64,000 bases of DNA from Gentiana macrophylla. Its lineage: Eukaryota; Streptophyta; Magnoliopsida; Gentianales; Gentianaceae. Below, one piece after another: positions 33,921 through 47,460 of this stretch; the stretch's first letter is position 1, and each line of letters opens with the position of its first letter. The stretch is from the NCBI GenBank assembly GCA_026214975.1, contig JAOBSW010000535.1, forward strand, positions 1-64,000. The letters are read 5' to 3'. Below the pieces are notes generated by a model. That model worked only from the letters and a program-made list of their open reading frames with translations. It searched no databases and was not told the origin of the DNA. The position numbers were made by a program, and so were the translations under genes.

Positions 33921-36891
33921 ATGTCACTTCTCTGTTTGTTGTGCCGACAAACATTTTTTTCCCTCTTGTTTAAGAGAAAGCATTTAATCTGCTTACGCTT
34001 ATTGATCTGCTAGCTACTTACTTGCCTTTCGGATATATATAGTTGTAATAATAATAATACCTCCATAGCCAATTTGAAAAATACATGATGTGGGAGTGAA
34101 TCCTTTTTTGGTGATAATATTACTTTAATTAAGGGATGTAGCTATTGTTGACTTGGATTTGCGAGATACCTTGTTTTTTTTTTGTTGTAATTTTAACTTA
34201 CTAATCAAACGAGTTTCGAAAGTCTTTTGTGAAAAACTTTTCAAAGTTTTGTCATCAAATTAGGCTTCTTATATTTTATTGTTTTGCTAAAGCTTATGTG
34301 CCTTATAAAGCCCCAGCTACACTATAGTTGGATTCGAGAAATCTTATGAACAAGAAGGCCTCCTATTACTGTAAGAAATGGAGTAGAATATGTTGTTTCT
34401 AATGATGTAGATAGTGATCCCTGCTTTGCAAAATAATGTGTTAAAAGTTTTGTTGAAACTAATTGTTCGAAATTTAAGGATCGAATACTACTTAAAAAAA
34501 TTATTGTCGTAGTATTTGAAACTAATTTGTAGATCAAATTTTGTTGAAAGTGGTTTTGTCTTTAATTTGGTAAGATGGTAAAATGTTTTGAGAAAAATAT
34601 ATTATATAATCTAATACCTTATTAGTGCGCACAATGTTTTATTGTGGTCGTGAGTAATTATCATTTGACTTTCTTACCGTTGTTGATTGACCGATGATAA
34701 TGGTAAAAATGTATTAGCATGATTTTATTTACAAATGTAAATTCATTAAATTTATAAATGTTTGTCTCTTCTTGAAGAAGAAATGAAATTCATAAACTTG
34801 ATTAATTGTGACGACAATGTTTGTCTAATCAATAGTGCGGCAACGCATCGGTGCGGCAACGCACGATATACTGTGTAATAAAGAGAGAAGCAAATGCAAC
34901 ATATGCAAGTGCTACTTTAATAATGCTTCGAAAAAGCCATTGAAGCAAAGTTGTACGAAATAAAGCACTATGCATTTCTGAGTCTCGAAGAAATCACATT
35001 GACAAAAATGAACATGAAGTTCATATCCGAATAGTCATGATTGACACAAGTAATGCACACAGTGTTGACACAATTTATCAGATAAATTAAGGACTCTAAA
35101 TGAGTTTCTAGTAATAAGGATGTCTTGGAAGGATGTGTCCTATAATAGTTATATAGCATATTAACATATATGACACAATAAGCATGGTCAACCTCATGAG
35201 GGGAGAAAATGAACATGAAGTTTATTATATTATGTTGTTTAATCCAAAAGAATGTGAAAAATAATTTAAATGATTCTTGAAAAATCTGAAATCACGAAGT
35301 GGTATATTAAACGCACGAAGCGCAAGAGAGATATTGTTTTCAAAAATCTCAATGAATGAGATATTTCATGAAACCACTATGTTTTAAATGTGTAAATCGC
35401 TTGAAGCGAATAAAAGAGCATCAATATATAGCTCGGTGCAACATGTTTGATGAAGATCGATTCTCGGCATTAGGGGGAGATAAAGAAAACCTCATGTTAG
35501 AATAAAAGAATGCCGAGAAATTTTAACAACATAAACGATCTTCCACGCATCGGTTTAACTGGTCTGTGAAAATAATTTTACTTGTAGTATTTAGCAAGTA
35601 ATTTGCCAGTTGCCTTAATTGAATAAAAAGAGTGAACATTTATAATTGCACCAAAAGTATTATTGATAATATTTTTCTACGATAGAAGCATAGAAGACCG
35701 ATCGGTGTAAAAGATAAAAATCCATGGAAAATGAATTCATATTAAGTCACTCATGAAATCTCTTAAAAGAGATTTGTCTTGAAGACGAAAACCCCAGAAC
35801 AAAATTCCACGTGCATCAAATGATTAAATATTGGGGTTGCGGAACAACCAATCCATACATTGATAAGGAATTGGTTTATGTTAATATCATATTAGCAATA
35901 AATTTTACGGGAGAAATTTATAATAAAATATTATAATCGTCGACGACATATTTGCCTCTTTAATTGCTATTATATCCGGATCTAGTACTTAAGTATTATT
36001 GGCAGTGTCGTCGAAACACTCGGACTAGGTAAAAATAAAATAAGCAATTGAGGTTGAGTTTGAATTGTAAGTATTTGTTTGTTAATGATCAAATATATTC
36101 TCCCATTATAGACAATATTATGTTCCGCTAACTAATATATCTGGCAATAACTTAGAGTTTTCATATGTCATGACCGCATATTTATGGGTCGTTAGACATT
36201 AATATTGATATGAAAATCCTTGGTGGATTTCAGAAACGAACTATTATGACAATCGCAACATGCATACTATTAAGTTAAAAATGTCGTTAACATTCATGTT
36301 GAATGTAATATGGCTATAGTATAGTCCAATCGGGGAAGGAATATATAAGTAACTCAAACTTAATATCATTAATTTATAGCACTACGACATGTGATAGTGG
36401 AAATATATGCATGCAAATTGTGATAGTATTACTTTCCCCATTGTTTTTATAATTATAGTGATGATTGGGTTTCATGTGTTGCACGAATGAGTAGTGGGCA
36501 TGACAGTATTTAGCCCTTACATTCAATTATCTACATGAAGTCTAGAAGAAACAGATATACAAAGTACGCTCTAGTAACAATCTAGAAGAATTATTCATTA
36601 AGATCATTCCTACATCTGTTCTGAAGAAAAATGTGTTTATAGTATTGGAATGCGTACATTAGGAAGATTGTTGTCGTCAAGGGGAGCGACAACTTCAAAA
36701 CTATTTTGAGCAATTGGTAATAAAACCAGTGACTGTACTCTTTTCCCCTTTAACCAAGTTTTCCAACAGGGTTTTCTTAGTTAAAGGTTTTTGACGAGGC
36801 AGTCAGTGCAACACATAAAAAATGCATATGGCATGAACTATTTTCCTTGTATAGTTTTTTTCCCACTGGGTTTTTCTAACAAAGTTAATAG
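33921..36891 (+). other. Degenerate copia interior
   Basis: No intact frame. From about 36735 the text matches the segment that usually lies between copia pol and the 3' LTR: CTGTACTCTTTTCCCC, AACAGGGTTTTCTTAG, GACGAGGCAG and CCCACTGGGTTTTTC. A diverged version recurs at 38925-38975. The rest is AT-rich with many stops. Small direct repeats occur at 34831-34862 (GTGCGGCAACGCA). Confidence 0.45.
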
Positions 36892-38669
36892 TGTTAAATG
36901 TAATATCGTCGGATCAATCATAGATTGACCCGATTACGCAGCGGAATGCATCAGATCTAGATCTAAACGAAACAAAGAACATAAATTAAAGATCAAACTA
37001 CAAGGGGGTTTGGATTTTACCTTTTTATGGTGCTTAACTCCAAGATCAAAAGTAGTATCCACGCAAGTTGAGAAGCCACAGCCTTCCAACGTGTGTCTCC
37101 CAGCAACACCAGGTGGATGGTGTTTCCCGCCGCCGGACCTCCTTGATATATGCTACCGGAATAATCCCGAAGATTATTCCAACTCGAAACCCGAAGAAAA
37201 TAGCTGAAAATTCCAAGCTATTTTTCTTCTAATATGGCGTGTTTTAATGTGTGTCAAAAGGCTTGGGAGAACTCTCTTTATATAGGAGAGTAATCATTGT
37301 CCTCTAAGGATTTAATAATTAAGAGATAATTATTACATTAATCCTTTTCGAATAAAAGATAAACAAAATAATTATCCCAAACAAATTAGGATAAATCATA
37401 TTATTATCTAATATTTCATGAATTATCATTTAACAAATAAAAGATAAATCACACATTAAATAATTATCCAAGAAAACTAATTTCTTGATAATTAATTAGT
37501 AATATGCGCCCCACCCTAATAAATAAAGGTCCATGCGTATTTTTTGACACATTGGGCCGAGTCCACGAAAAAACTCTTTTTCGTGTATTTAATTATCTAG
37601 TCCAACTAAACAATTAATCCACATATCAATTAAATAGCCCAATCCACTATTTAATTATAATTGAGGTGCAACGACGAGAAACCTATATGCTATATTAGGA
37701 GCCACGTCGGGGACCGTGGACCCATATTCAAGAAATTCTACAATAAATCGAATAAAAATTATTCATCGATGTAATAATTATATCCAACCTATTAATTCCG
37801 GGATTATACCACCATAAACTCAAATCGAACTCTATCGAATATAGATAACTTACACTCAATTTATGAGTCTAAAGCGCCCATCGATATAATCATTACATAT
37901 GGATATATCCTCCATAGATCGCTCATTTCGATTCGGGATAGTTCCATAAACCCTTCTCGAAACATATTATCCTTATTTACCATCAACCCCTAGTGATCAA
38001 TTAGTTCATAACCAATATGAACTCGGCCGATCGATCGCTTTCTAGGGTTAACAAATAAAGGAATCGTGCATGCCTACTTCCGAGGAAGGAATGGATTCCA
38101 TATTCGTGATAGCACAGACTACTCACTCATCCCAGAATAGAGCCAACGAGAAGTGTTGGACCACATACTGCGAAATGATCCTTACTAACACATCAAACTC
38201 TACCCTAGTCTAAGCAGTCGTCTGTGATCACCTCAGGATTAAGATTAATTCATATATGATCATCTTGTGATTCGATAAGACTTATCGATTACGGAATTAT
38301 ATCGAGAACTCAAATCAAATCGGTCCAAATTCTATATGATCATCATCATATATAAATGCCCCACTAGTACTTTATTACCGGCAAACCGGATAAGATCGTC
38401 ACACCGAAAAGTGTTAGGCGCATTATTAGCATATTAATCATGAGACCCGCATCATTAATCAACGCTACGGACTAAGTTAATTTTAAGTACATCTCACTAA
38501 CTCAATCCTTTTGTGTATAGCCATACACTGAGTTATGTGATTACATAAACGAGGTACTTAGGGTTTTCAGTAGTGTCTTAATTATAAGCATACATGCATA
38601 TAATAAGATGAATTATTAATTCTGTCCTAAAACAATTACATAATTGTCTTTCGGGCACTATACCTAACA
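36892..38669 (-). mobile_element. Solo LTR, 1778 bp, with AATAG target-site duplication
   Basis: The segment starts TGTTA and ends TAACA, and the pentamer AATAG flanks both sides (36887-36891 and 38670-38674). A related copy lies at 59942-61734. There is no internal region or second LTR, so it is a solo LTR left by LTR-LTR recombination. A TATA-like TATATAAAGAG on the minus strand near 37282 and the position of CCGCTGCG suggest minus sense. Confidence 0.8.
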
Positions 38670-38747
38670 AATAGTACATGACATAAACGTTATGCAACTC
38701 AGATCGATAAATTAATTTTTCCATATAATAGACTTGCAAGGAATGGG

Positions 38748-38876
38748 GAAATTGATGTGAAACAGATCCGATCAACAGACAACTTGACAGACTTATTTAC
38801 CTAGACATTGCCGACTGCAACATTTGAGAGACTGGTGAATAGCATTGTGATACGACGTTTGAAAGATCTTAATTGA
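38748..38876 (+). pseudogene. C-terminal end of copia pol
   Basis: The frame reads like the last residues of copia polyproteins: a phrase close to I-R-S-T-D-N-L-T-D-L-F-T, then L-P-T-A-T-F-E-R-L-V and a final stop TGA at 38874-38876. One internal TAG stop follows the F-T. It precedes the polypurine tract and the right LTR, as in intact copia elements. Confidence 0.75.
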
Positions 38877-40009
38877 TGCTTGGTTCAAGGGGAGTAAATC
38901 AACACAGATAAATATAATTAAGATTTTTTTCCACTGGGTTTTTTCTTAGTAAGGTTTTAATGAGGCATATTATATCTGATGTTAGTTGAATAATAGGCAT
39001 TCAAGGGGGAGTGTTATGTAAAAGATAAATTGTGTGGATTATCTATTATTTAAATTCATTTATTAGATATTGGATTAACTCGAACTATTGTATCTACACT
39101 GTAATTTCTACTATAAATACCTCGTGATACTAGTGAAATAATACACATCTTTTCCTTCTGCTTTCTACGTTATATTCATCTTTTTTTCTCTGTCATTTAT
39201 TAGTTCCATAACAGATATCTTTTTTTCCTTTCTTTTTCGCGATTTTTTTCATTTTTATTTGACCGTTTTTTGTTTTTGTTTTGGCTTATAGCTTCCGGTA
39301 TCCGAAACCCACTGATCCGACTAATCCGGAGTTCGGCCCGAGTCGTGCTTGCAGAGTCTGACTCGACATCATTTTTCATTTGGAAGGAAGGGTAAAATAG
39401 TCATGATATTAAGTCGTTATTACACACTTCTGAAAAATAATAATGGGTTTGTAGTAGTTGTAGAGTTTATCAATTCCCCACGATAATCATGATATCACAA
39501 TTCTCCTTTTGTTTACATCTTTAACGTGAGGAGATGTAGTTAGGAATAGGTGAGGGAGTAGGTCAAATGTCTTATATAGATATTGGCCTAATATAGGGTT
39601 AGGAAAAGAAAAGAAAAACTAAGTTTGAATTAATATTGCCTTAAAAGGATATTATGTTTTGACTAAAGTTAATCATTTTTAGCCCTAAATATATGTGACA
39701 CCTCACAAATTTCAAGTAGAGAAGAAACGTCTTAGTTAATAGATAGAGAACTCAGTAGTTTGGACTCAAGTGTTTAGTAGCTTAAAAACTTAGAAAAATC
39801 ACGAGTTCGATTCACTTTTGAAACTTCGGTTTAAAGAGCGTTTGATCAGATCTTAACCTTTGAATAAAAATCAGACTATGTTAGCACAACTCGTGTCGAA
39901 AACTAGTTTTACTTAGCCAGGTCAATTGGCTACGTACGAATAACAGATGCTTTAAAAAAAAAACTTCAAAAGATTTTCAACCTATTGAAAATATATATCT
40001 TGTGTAACC

Positions 40010-40252
40010 CATGTATCTAGATCACCGGTTATCCCCACTCTAGAATCAAATATTTGAATGCGTACAAAACCTAATCATTGACCTGACCCCACTCTAATCC
40101 GAAATCAATTCAATAGATGCCTACAATCCTCTGTATCTAGATCACCGGTCTATCCCCACTCTAGAATCAAATATTTGAATGCCTACAAAACCTAATCACT
40201 GACCTGATCCCACTCTAATCCGAAATCAATTCAATAGATGCCTACAAATCCT
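40010..40252. repeat. Two tandem copies of a 121-bp unit
   Basis: Each unit has GTATCTAGATCACCGGT, CCCCACTCTAGAATC, ACAAAACCTAATCA and ATTCAATAGATGCCTAC. A third, weaker copy follows to about 40330. Confidence 0.85.
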
Positions 40253-41406
40253 TTGTAACTTGATCACTGGTCTAGGCCCAGCCATTAATTTCAAATCAAT
40301 TTTTTGGATGCCTATTAAACCCTTGTATCTTGATTATTTTATGACCCCATAAATTCTTAATCGATTCTTTACGTCCTATAGAGTAGTCTCTTCTCAAAAA
40401 AAAATTCTCAAGGTTCCCTCAAGAATGTAAAACTTCATTGCTAATCCCTTTTGACGCGACGCCTCAGAAAGAAATCGAACCCAAAGATTACCCAAAGATT
40501 ACGACTATTTTGTCTACTTCATTAATTCTACGCATTGTTGGCCATATGTTGAAAAACATGTTCTCCTAAAATTCTCATAGTAAGAATATTTCCTGAGATA
40601 AGATAAGCCTACTTTTTTTAGGTATTTCACCCATAACTTTGCATCATGCTGATTCAAATAAATAAATGAATAAATAAACTTTTGAATTATTATACTTAGT
40701 GTATTAATTTTATTCATTATAAAGACACGTATTATACCATGATATCATGATGTATAGACACGTATTTAATACGAAGTTTCATGAAGAAGACTTTATACTC
40801 CATGCAAACGTGTCGGTGAATCAGCACAGTCCATTTGACTAATTTAAATCTTTGCTGTTATTTCTGGATCATTCATTCAAGGGAGATCTGTTAGTCCACT
40901 TATAATTAATGGACTTTGGTATATTGAAGAAAAATAAATTTTAAAAATTAATTCAAGAAAATTATCCCACAAGTTTGTGGTCATAATTAATAGTTTGAAA
41001 GAAGCTTAATAAGACTTTTTGAAGGGAAAAAGTCTTTTGGTGTGTGCTGTGTTGGGAGGTTGTCCAAGACGAAGTTGGGTTGTGTCTTACATGTGTTGGG
41101 TTGTGTCCTAAGATAACGGTAATGTTCGTTGTCTGCTTGGACAGATGTCAGGAACGATGAGCAACTGTAGACAGCACAAGTTGGCTTAAAGAGCATATAA
41201 CCCTTCAAATTATACGACATAAAGTGCAAATCATGCAATATGATGCTCAAAACGTCGTAATAAATATCTGGTAAAACCTAATAATAGGTAATAAATGTCT
41301 AAAAATACATCATATGGTTGATTCACATAAGATGCTTCATGGAATTCAAAGATCCTCCTTTCCTCCCATTGGTTGCTGTTGTACTATACATAAAAAATAA
41401 AAAAAC

Positions 41407-41620
41407 ATGGGTCCGTCACCAAGTAACATGGGTCAATTCAACGGGTAGTTTTACCTCTTAAGATGATCCAACTAGTAATTTGATGGTTTTGTTGGTGTTT
41501 TATTCATTTGAAATAACAATGTGACAATACCGGATCACGTCACCAACGTGGGTCAATTCAGCAGGTAATTGGACCTCTTCAGATGATTCAACTAGTAATT
41601 TGATGATTTTGTTGGTGGAA
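41407..41620. repeat. Duplicated segment of about 90 bp
   Basis: GTGGGTCAATTCA or ATGGGTCAATTCA, then ATTTGATG.TTTTGTTGGTG, occur in two copies about 120 bases apart. Confidence 0.75.
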
Positions 41621-41741
41621 AATAGTTGTGCTAGTCAAGACTACCTACATATCAGATTGAAATCAAGCCAAAACGTAGTTATGATTATGAGGATGATGAT
41701 CTTTTTATAAGCATCTCTTGTGGAGAAGTTATTTATATAAA

Positions 41742-41744
41742 GAC

Positions 41745-41840
<96 letters not shown>

Positions 41841-41845
41841 CATAT
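41742..41845. repeat. CA/TA compound microsatellite
   Basis: A run of about ten CA units followed by more than thirty TA units. Confidence 0.95.
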
Positions 41846-43892
41846 AGTCATTGAAGTTGTGGTTACTAATATGGAACCGTTTAGAGGGCAGTCATGGAGC
41901 AGTTATGACCCTGATGGCGGGAGTCATTGAGCGGTTATAAGATCGTGGGTTAGTGTTCGGTGGATGATGCATGCATAACTGTCGTTTGTTGTCGGAGATG
42001 ACATGTGCTGAACTAAGAGTTTGAGGCCGATGTGGACATGTACAATGTCAGCACTGTAGATATAGACGTCTTTTGTCAAGCTGAACATAGAAAACAAGTG
42101 ATGGTCTGCGCCATGTCGGATAAATGACGATCTGCGTTATTTTGATGTAATGATAATAAGGGTGTCCATGCGTTGTGAAAGAGGTAAACTTCGCCAAAGT
42201 TGTTTGAGATAAAAGGTCTAATACAGAGCTAAATTCATATCGGCCCATTTGCTGAGAAGGAGTTGCAGATTATTAATGATCCAATACAAATAGGGTCGAC
42301 CCTCCTTGTATGAGATCGGGTTGGGGGAAGTTTTTATGGTGAAGTAATCGCGAGAAGAACATGTGAATGAATCTGCACCATATACATTTCAATTCAAATT
42401 CAATGTGTGTAGTGCAGAAAGCGCTCCAATGTATTAAGATTTGAGTCACCCAATTAAAAAAATATTATAGTGGAATTTTTTTTTTACATACACATTTTAT
42501 GTGTACCGACCCCCTTTTTTATATATTGATCTCTATTGACCCGTATTGAATTATAATATGTAACATTACTCTTAGTAATTGTAAAATATGACAAATTTTC
42601 GATCTCAGATCACTAAATTCCTGAAATTCGCTCTCTGGTGTGATCCAAAATCATTTGTCTACAATACAAATAAAATGACTAGGAAAAAATTATCAGATCT
42701 GGTCATACCCCTAATTCTTTTGTGTAGGTATATATAAAATTTTGACGGCGTTATAACAATCATTTTAGCTGTTTGTTTGCCACAATACAAGAGAGGAAAA
42801 TATAAGAATATAATGCGTCATTCCACTTTTTTGGGCACTTTTCTGTTATCAACTTGACCTTACGTAATTCATTAAAAAGTGTCAAATTCTTTTTTTAATC
42901 TAAGTTATCCAATAACAATATAACACGTTAGTACGGAAAACGTGTCAAAGGCAAAAAGTTGAGGTTCTGACAATGAGAATTTTTTCCCTAAACAATTATA
43001 GCAGGTAACACTTTATTGGGTTATTACGATGCGAGGAGAACTGATAGAGAACAAGATACGCGTAGTAACATCTGGACCACACGATTTCACGCCGCGTGAT
43101 GCAATTTCCTATGAGGATGAAGCGTGGTCTGCAGATGTTACATCGCGATGCAAATTTCTCTTTCGTTCCTCCTCAGATCGTAATAACCCCACTTTATTTT
43201 ATCTAAATTAAATGGGTCAAATTGTAATTATATTGTATGTTATAGTCGATTTAAAAACAAATTATTGATATTTGTAGGTCATAAAAAATATTTTTAAAGT
43301 ATTAAAATGTAACGTAATTATTGTACTTGTTTCATCCTGTAAAAACTCTCGGCAATAAGAAAACTTGTGAAGCAATCTATAATTATTTTGTTTCTAAGAA
43401 GAGAAAACATTAGTGTCGCGTAACGTATTCAAAGTAATAAGTGAATAATTAGGAGTTTATAATTAGAGAAGAAAAAGATATTTGAAAGTAATGATATTTT
43501 GTATGAGCATGATCATCTCAATTATTTGAGAAAGTGTATTCTTAAATAGAAGCAGATCGAGACGGAGCTATTAAGGCTCTAGAGCGGACGCTGCGTTTCT
43601 GGGGTTTTGAGAAATTACTAGTATCCATTTATATAATATTAGCTTAGTTTAAGCATATATATATTTCTGTCGGTAAATCTAATGAATAGATCTTTGTAGA
43701 GCAGTCGTTAGGCTATGGGTTTTGTTGCTAAAGGTTAGGAGATTGAACCTCCAATGCTGTATTAATTTTTATTTTCTTCAGTTATGCATTGTATTTTCTT
43801 TTGACATTCGTTGGAGAGTTCAGTTATGCATTATATTTTTCTTGTGACATTCGATTGAGAGTTGTGCCCCTCCGCCACTGAATGAAAATGGT
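41846..43892. other. Intergenic, no gene
   Basis: No gene, RNA or element is supported. A 43-bp direct duplication (CAGTTATGCATTRTATTTT and GACATTCG) lies at about 43779-43863. Confidence 0.45.
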
Positions 43893-44916
43893 GCAAGTAT
43901 AATCTTTCTAGTCATAAGTTGAATATTTATGGCATAAAAAGATCAACATGGGATGAAATAATATATAATTACATTACGTCTTTCGTTAAATGTTCATTTG
44001 ATAAAGAATGTCGTTTATAATCTTTATAACATTAACAACAAAATCTCAAATATGCATGAATGTAATATCTAATGTTGAAAAAATGGTGGAAACACAGCAA
44101 GAGATACGAGGTTGAGATATAATGAGCTTAATAATTTGAATTAATCGGTTTAGGTGACTGGATTCAAGGCATTATGACGTTATAGCTGGTATCAGAACAA
44201 CTTACCAGATGAAATTAAGTATCACACTATTAAAGACATTATGACGTTATAGGTGGATATATACCATTAGAGACATTATGGTGTTATAGGTGATATTAGA
44301 GCAGTCTATCCGATGAAACTAAATGTCACACCATAAGAGATAATAGGGGCTACCTCTGCAAACCGCAAACAAAGTCTTGGCGAGGACGGATCTTCCTTAA
44401 TAGAGGGGAATAATGTAATATTTCAGATTGAAAAAGTGGTTGAAACATCAACAAGATATAAGGCTGAGACATAATGAAAATAATAACTTCAGTTAACCAT
44501 TTAGGCTAAGCAAGTATAATCTTTCTAGTCATAAGTTGCATATTTACGGCATAAAAAGATCAACATGGGATGAAACATTATATAATTACATTACGTCTTT
44601 CGTTAAATGTTCATTTGATAAAGAATATCATTTATAATCTCTATAACTTTAACAACAAAATCTCAAATGCATGAATGTAATATCTAATGTTTAAAAAATG
44701 GTGGAAACACAGCAAGATACGAGGTTGAGGTATAATGAATTTAATAATTTGAATTAATCGGTTTAGGTGACTGGATTCAATGCATTATGGCGTTATAGCT
44801 GGTATCAGACAACTTACCAGATGAAATTAAGTATCACACTATTAAAGACATTATGACGTTATAGGTGGATATATACCATTAGAGACATTATGGTGTTATA
44901 GGTGATATTAGAGCAG
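43893..44916 (+). repeat. 617-bp tandem duplication built of TRIM-like sequence (left part)
   Basis: Copy 1 is 43893-44509. Copy 2 starts at 44510 and is split by the 14-kb gypsy element, resuming at 59015-59220. Each copy holds an LTR-like start TGTAATATCTAATG, a primer-binding-like TGGTATCAGAAC (44187), an internal segment with GATGAAACTAAATGTCACACC and CTTGGCGAGGACGG, a polypurine tract AGAGGGGAA and another LTR-like start TGTAATATTTCAG (44414). The internal segment is shared in reverse with the TRIM at 15006-15503. Confidence 0.8.
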
Positions 44917-46026
44917 TGTAACGCAAATTTCGTATTTATCCCTGAAATACAAAGAAAGAAAACACGAAAATTGTAACAACTAAAATTTTATTAATTTATA
45001 AAATAAAAGTGGTACAATCTCTTGAATCCTTTGATTCTCCCTTTTCTTGTCGGTGATGATTAATGCTCTCCCGGATATAGCGGGAGTGCTTTTAATTTGG
45101 TGTTGATTGTTGACCTTCCGGATATAGCGGAAGTGCTTTTAATTTTGAGTTGACGACTCCGGATATAGCGGAGGTGCTTTTAATTTGAGTTGACGACTCC
45201 GGATATAGCGGAGGCGCCTTGAAGCTGACGAATATTGGAAGGAACTTTTATGTTACCTTCGATCCCCTTGTTGAAGAACTTCAAGTCTTTTCTGTTGATC
45301 TTCGAATGTTGGAGATGTTTTTGGATTTTCTTCTTTTGAAGAACTTCCGGCCTTTTATTGGAAGATCTCTGATGCTTTTGGTGTTGTTGCAGAGTGCTTG
45401 AAACTCTTGCTCGAGACTTTTCTCCTTCTTTTTTGTCTTCTCTTTTCATTTGTTCTCTCATCTCTTGAAGAACTTCAAGGATTTCTTGAAGATCTTCGAG
45501 TGTTGTTAATGAATGCTTGAACCTTCTAGTTCTGGGATTTCTATCAACTCTTCAATGTCTTCTGTGTAAATGACCAAGGCATCCTACTTATAGTGGTGAA
45601 TGGAAGCTAATGATTGATTTGCATTAAATGTAGGAAATATTCTGATTGATTTTATACAGTCTTTGGAATATCCCACATTTATTATAAATCAATAAAATCT
45701 TCTAATTATATTTAAAAGATTTTATGATTTATTGTTTTCATATTATTTCCTAATATTTAATTTGGAAAATAATACCAAACAATTCCAATTTCATGGCATA
45801 TGTAATATGTAACATATATAATATGTCACATATATATTCTTTGTATATTTACATAGCCATTAAAATCAATTAAGTCTCTAATATTAATTTAAGAGACTTT
45901 AATCAATTATCTATTTTACATTATTCCTAGAATTTTTAATATGAAATAATATAAAATAAATTTTTACTTAGGACAAATGTCTTATGTGACATATATAATT
46001 TGTCACATAAAATTTACATATCTACA
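44917..46026 (-). repeat. 3' LTR of the Tat element
   Basis: 1110 bp. It carries four hairpins at 45068-45086, 45115-45133, 45157-45173 and 45197-45213. The end at 46026 is followed by the polypurine tract (reverse of GAGGGGGCATT, 46027-46040). Confidence 0.95.
45068..45213 (-). repeat. Four tandem hairpins in the 3' LTR
   Basis: On the plus strand the arms are CTCCCG/CGGGAG, CTTCCG/CGGAAG, CTCCG/CGGAG and CTCCG/CGGAG, always around the same 7-base loop GATATAG. They are followed by GTGCTTTTAATTT in the first three cases. The stems change but stay paired. In the 5' LTR the same set lies at 58051-58069, 58098-58116, about 58140-58157 (damaged) and 58180-58196. Confidence 0.85.
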
Positions 46027-46459
46027 AATGCCCCCTCGAGACTTGTTGTTATCTCGGTAATTTTTTTACCGTAGCGACGAGACTCGACACATTTTGTTGC
46101 GATATGGCGTCCAATTCGGGATCAGGTGCACACCCATTTTCTTTCTTTTTTTCGGTAACAAGCTGGGTTTCCCGATGGGCCAAGCCCGCTGTAGGTTTTT
46201 TTTTTTTGACAGAGAAGAATACCCTAACATTGGCTTTGGCGGCAACAGTTCCCACCCTTTTTTGTACGCTGAACTGGATGGCGGCGCATCATTCTTCTTG
46301 TTCACCAAGCAAATCATTTAGTATATATTTCCTTCAAAGTCGATGGGTTATCAACCCCATCCCACTTCATTTAGAAAAACTCCCTTGTTCTCCATAAAGC
46401 CTTGATTTTCTTCAATTAGTTGGGGTATGGTAGTTCACCCAACAACCGGTCTGTTTGTT

Positions 46460-46491
<32 letters not shown>

Positions 46492-47460
46492 TTTTTTAAT
46501 CAACTGTTGCTCTCCGGACGTACAATTCTTGTTATTCTATTGTGGTTGCGCCGCAGAAGTCGACACATATGCCCTTCTCCTTCCGTTGCAAAGGGCTGTG
46601 TTGTGGTGTATTTTTTTTTTTTTTTATTTTTTTTATTTTTTTATTTTTTTTTTTTTTTTTTTAAGACAAATTAAAAAAAGAGTTTGTCCCTCTAAGTTGG
46701 TCGAGAAGAAAGACGAGACTTGTGAATATGTACCTGATGCGTACGGCATGTATGTATACATGTATACACATATTTCAAATTGGCTTGTTCTGTCGGTAAA
46801 ATTTTTCCAAGCCTTTTTTTTCCGGTGGTCACGCAGAGCACCAAAGCAGTGTTAATTAGTAATCACAGTGTGCATGCGTATACACATCATGCTTAGATCT
46901 TAAAATAAATACATTTGCATATGCATCCGTCTTTTGCCTTAAAGTATGCATCACTGTTTTATTTATCCAATTATTTTCTTGAACCATCAATTTTTTCTTT
47001 TTTTTCTTTCTTTTTCGCATAACAATACTCTTTATGTTGCAGAAGTCAAACACCCCGGTTTTTTTTTTTTTTCCGTCGAGGCCTTCCTTCTTCTAGGAGA
47101 TCGATCGCTTTCCACGGAACTCAACAAAGACTTTACGTAGCAAATCTTTGACTCGACGAGTACTCCTCTCTTTCAACCCTGAAGAGGCATTATTTATTTA
47201 TCTACTTTTCTTACTTCCTGCATTGACTGAAGCGTTTTCGCACTTATATTCTTCCTCATTGTTTGTTTGTTTGCTTTTTTTTTTTTTTTTTTTCCAGATT
47301 TTCACATCATGGTGGTTTTTCGGGAAGTGGCGAAAAATAATAAAAAATACTTGGTGGTTGTGCATGGTCCGAACACGCGGATCAAAGCGGGTTTAAGCTT
47401 GCGGTTCATCCACCTATGAGTGGCTCTCGTTCGGCAAATTTAACCCAAGTATATCGACAA
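46027..47460 (+). other. Upstream part of the antisense unit, T-rich
   Basis: The stretch contains several long T runs (46458-46498, 46611-46662, 47059-47072, 47275-47293), most followed by AG. These look like polypyrimidine tracts of splice acceptors for the plus-strand unit. An ATG at 46104 opens M-A-S-N-S-G-S-G, a possible N terminus, but no domain is recognised. The polypurine tract of the element occupies 46027-46040 on the other strand. Confidence 0.4.

Larger units (their letters stand above)
23056..39213 (+). mobile_element. Ty1-copia-like LTR element, 16.2 kb with nested insertions
   Basis: The right LTR is complete (39012-39213, 202 bp) and begins TGTTATG and ends CATAACA. The left LTR begins with the same TGTTATGTAAAAG at 23056 and matches for about 175 bases before its end is lost. 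GATAT flanks both ends (23051-23055 and 39214-39218). A polypurine tract AAGGGGGAG stands directly before the right LTR. Gag-like traces lie at about 23530-23830 and an RNase H tail at 38748-38876, so sense is plus. By eye the LTRs differ at about 15 of 175 bases, so this is an old insertion. Most of its pol is gone or unreadable and other elements fill the space. Confidence 0.85.
39219..41740. other. Intergenic, no gene
   Basis: AT-rich sequence without a supportable frame, carrying the two tandem duplications listed separately. Confidence 0.5.

Noticed and set aside
36892..38669. Reading the 1.8-kb segment as a DNA transposon
   Set aside because: Its TG...CA ends and 5-bp target duplication fit a solo LTR better, and no transposase is present.
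41718..41930. 70-codon frame across the CA/TA repeat
   Set aside because: It is translation of a microsatellite with no sign of coding.
45219..45401. 60-codon frame found identically in both Tat LTRs (also 58202-58384)
   Set aside because: Identity follows from the LTRs being copies. The protein resembles nothing known, and the frame is antisense to the element.
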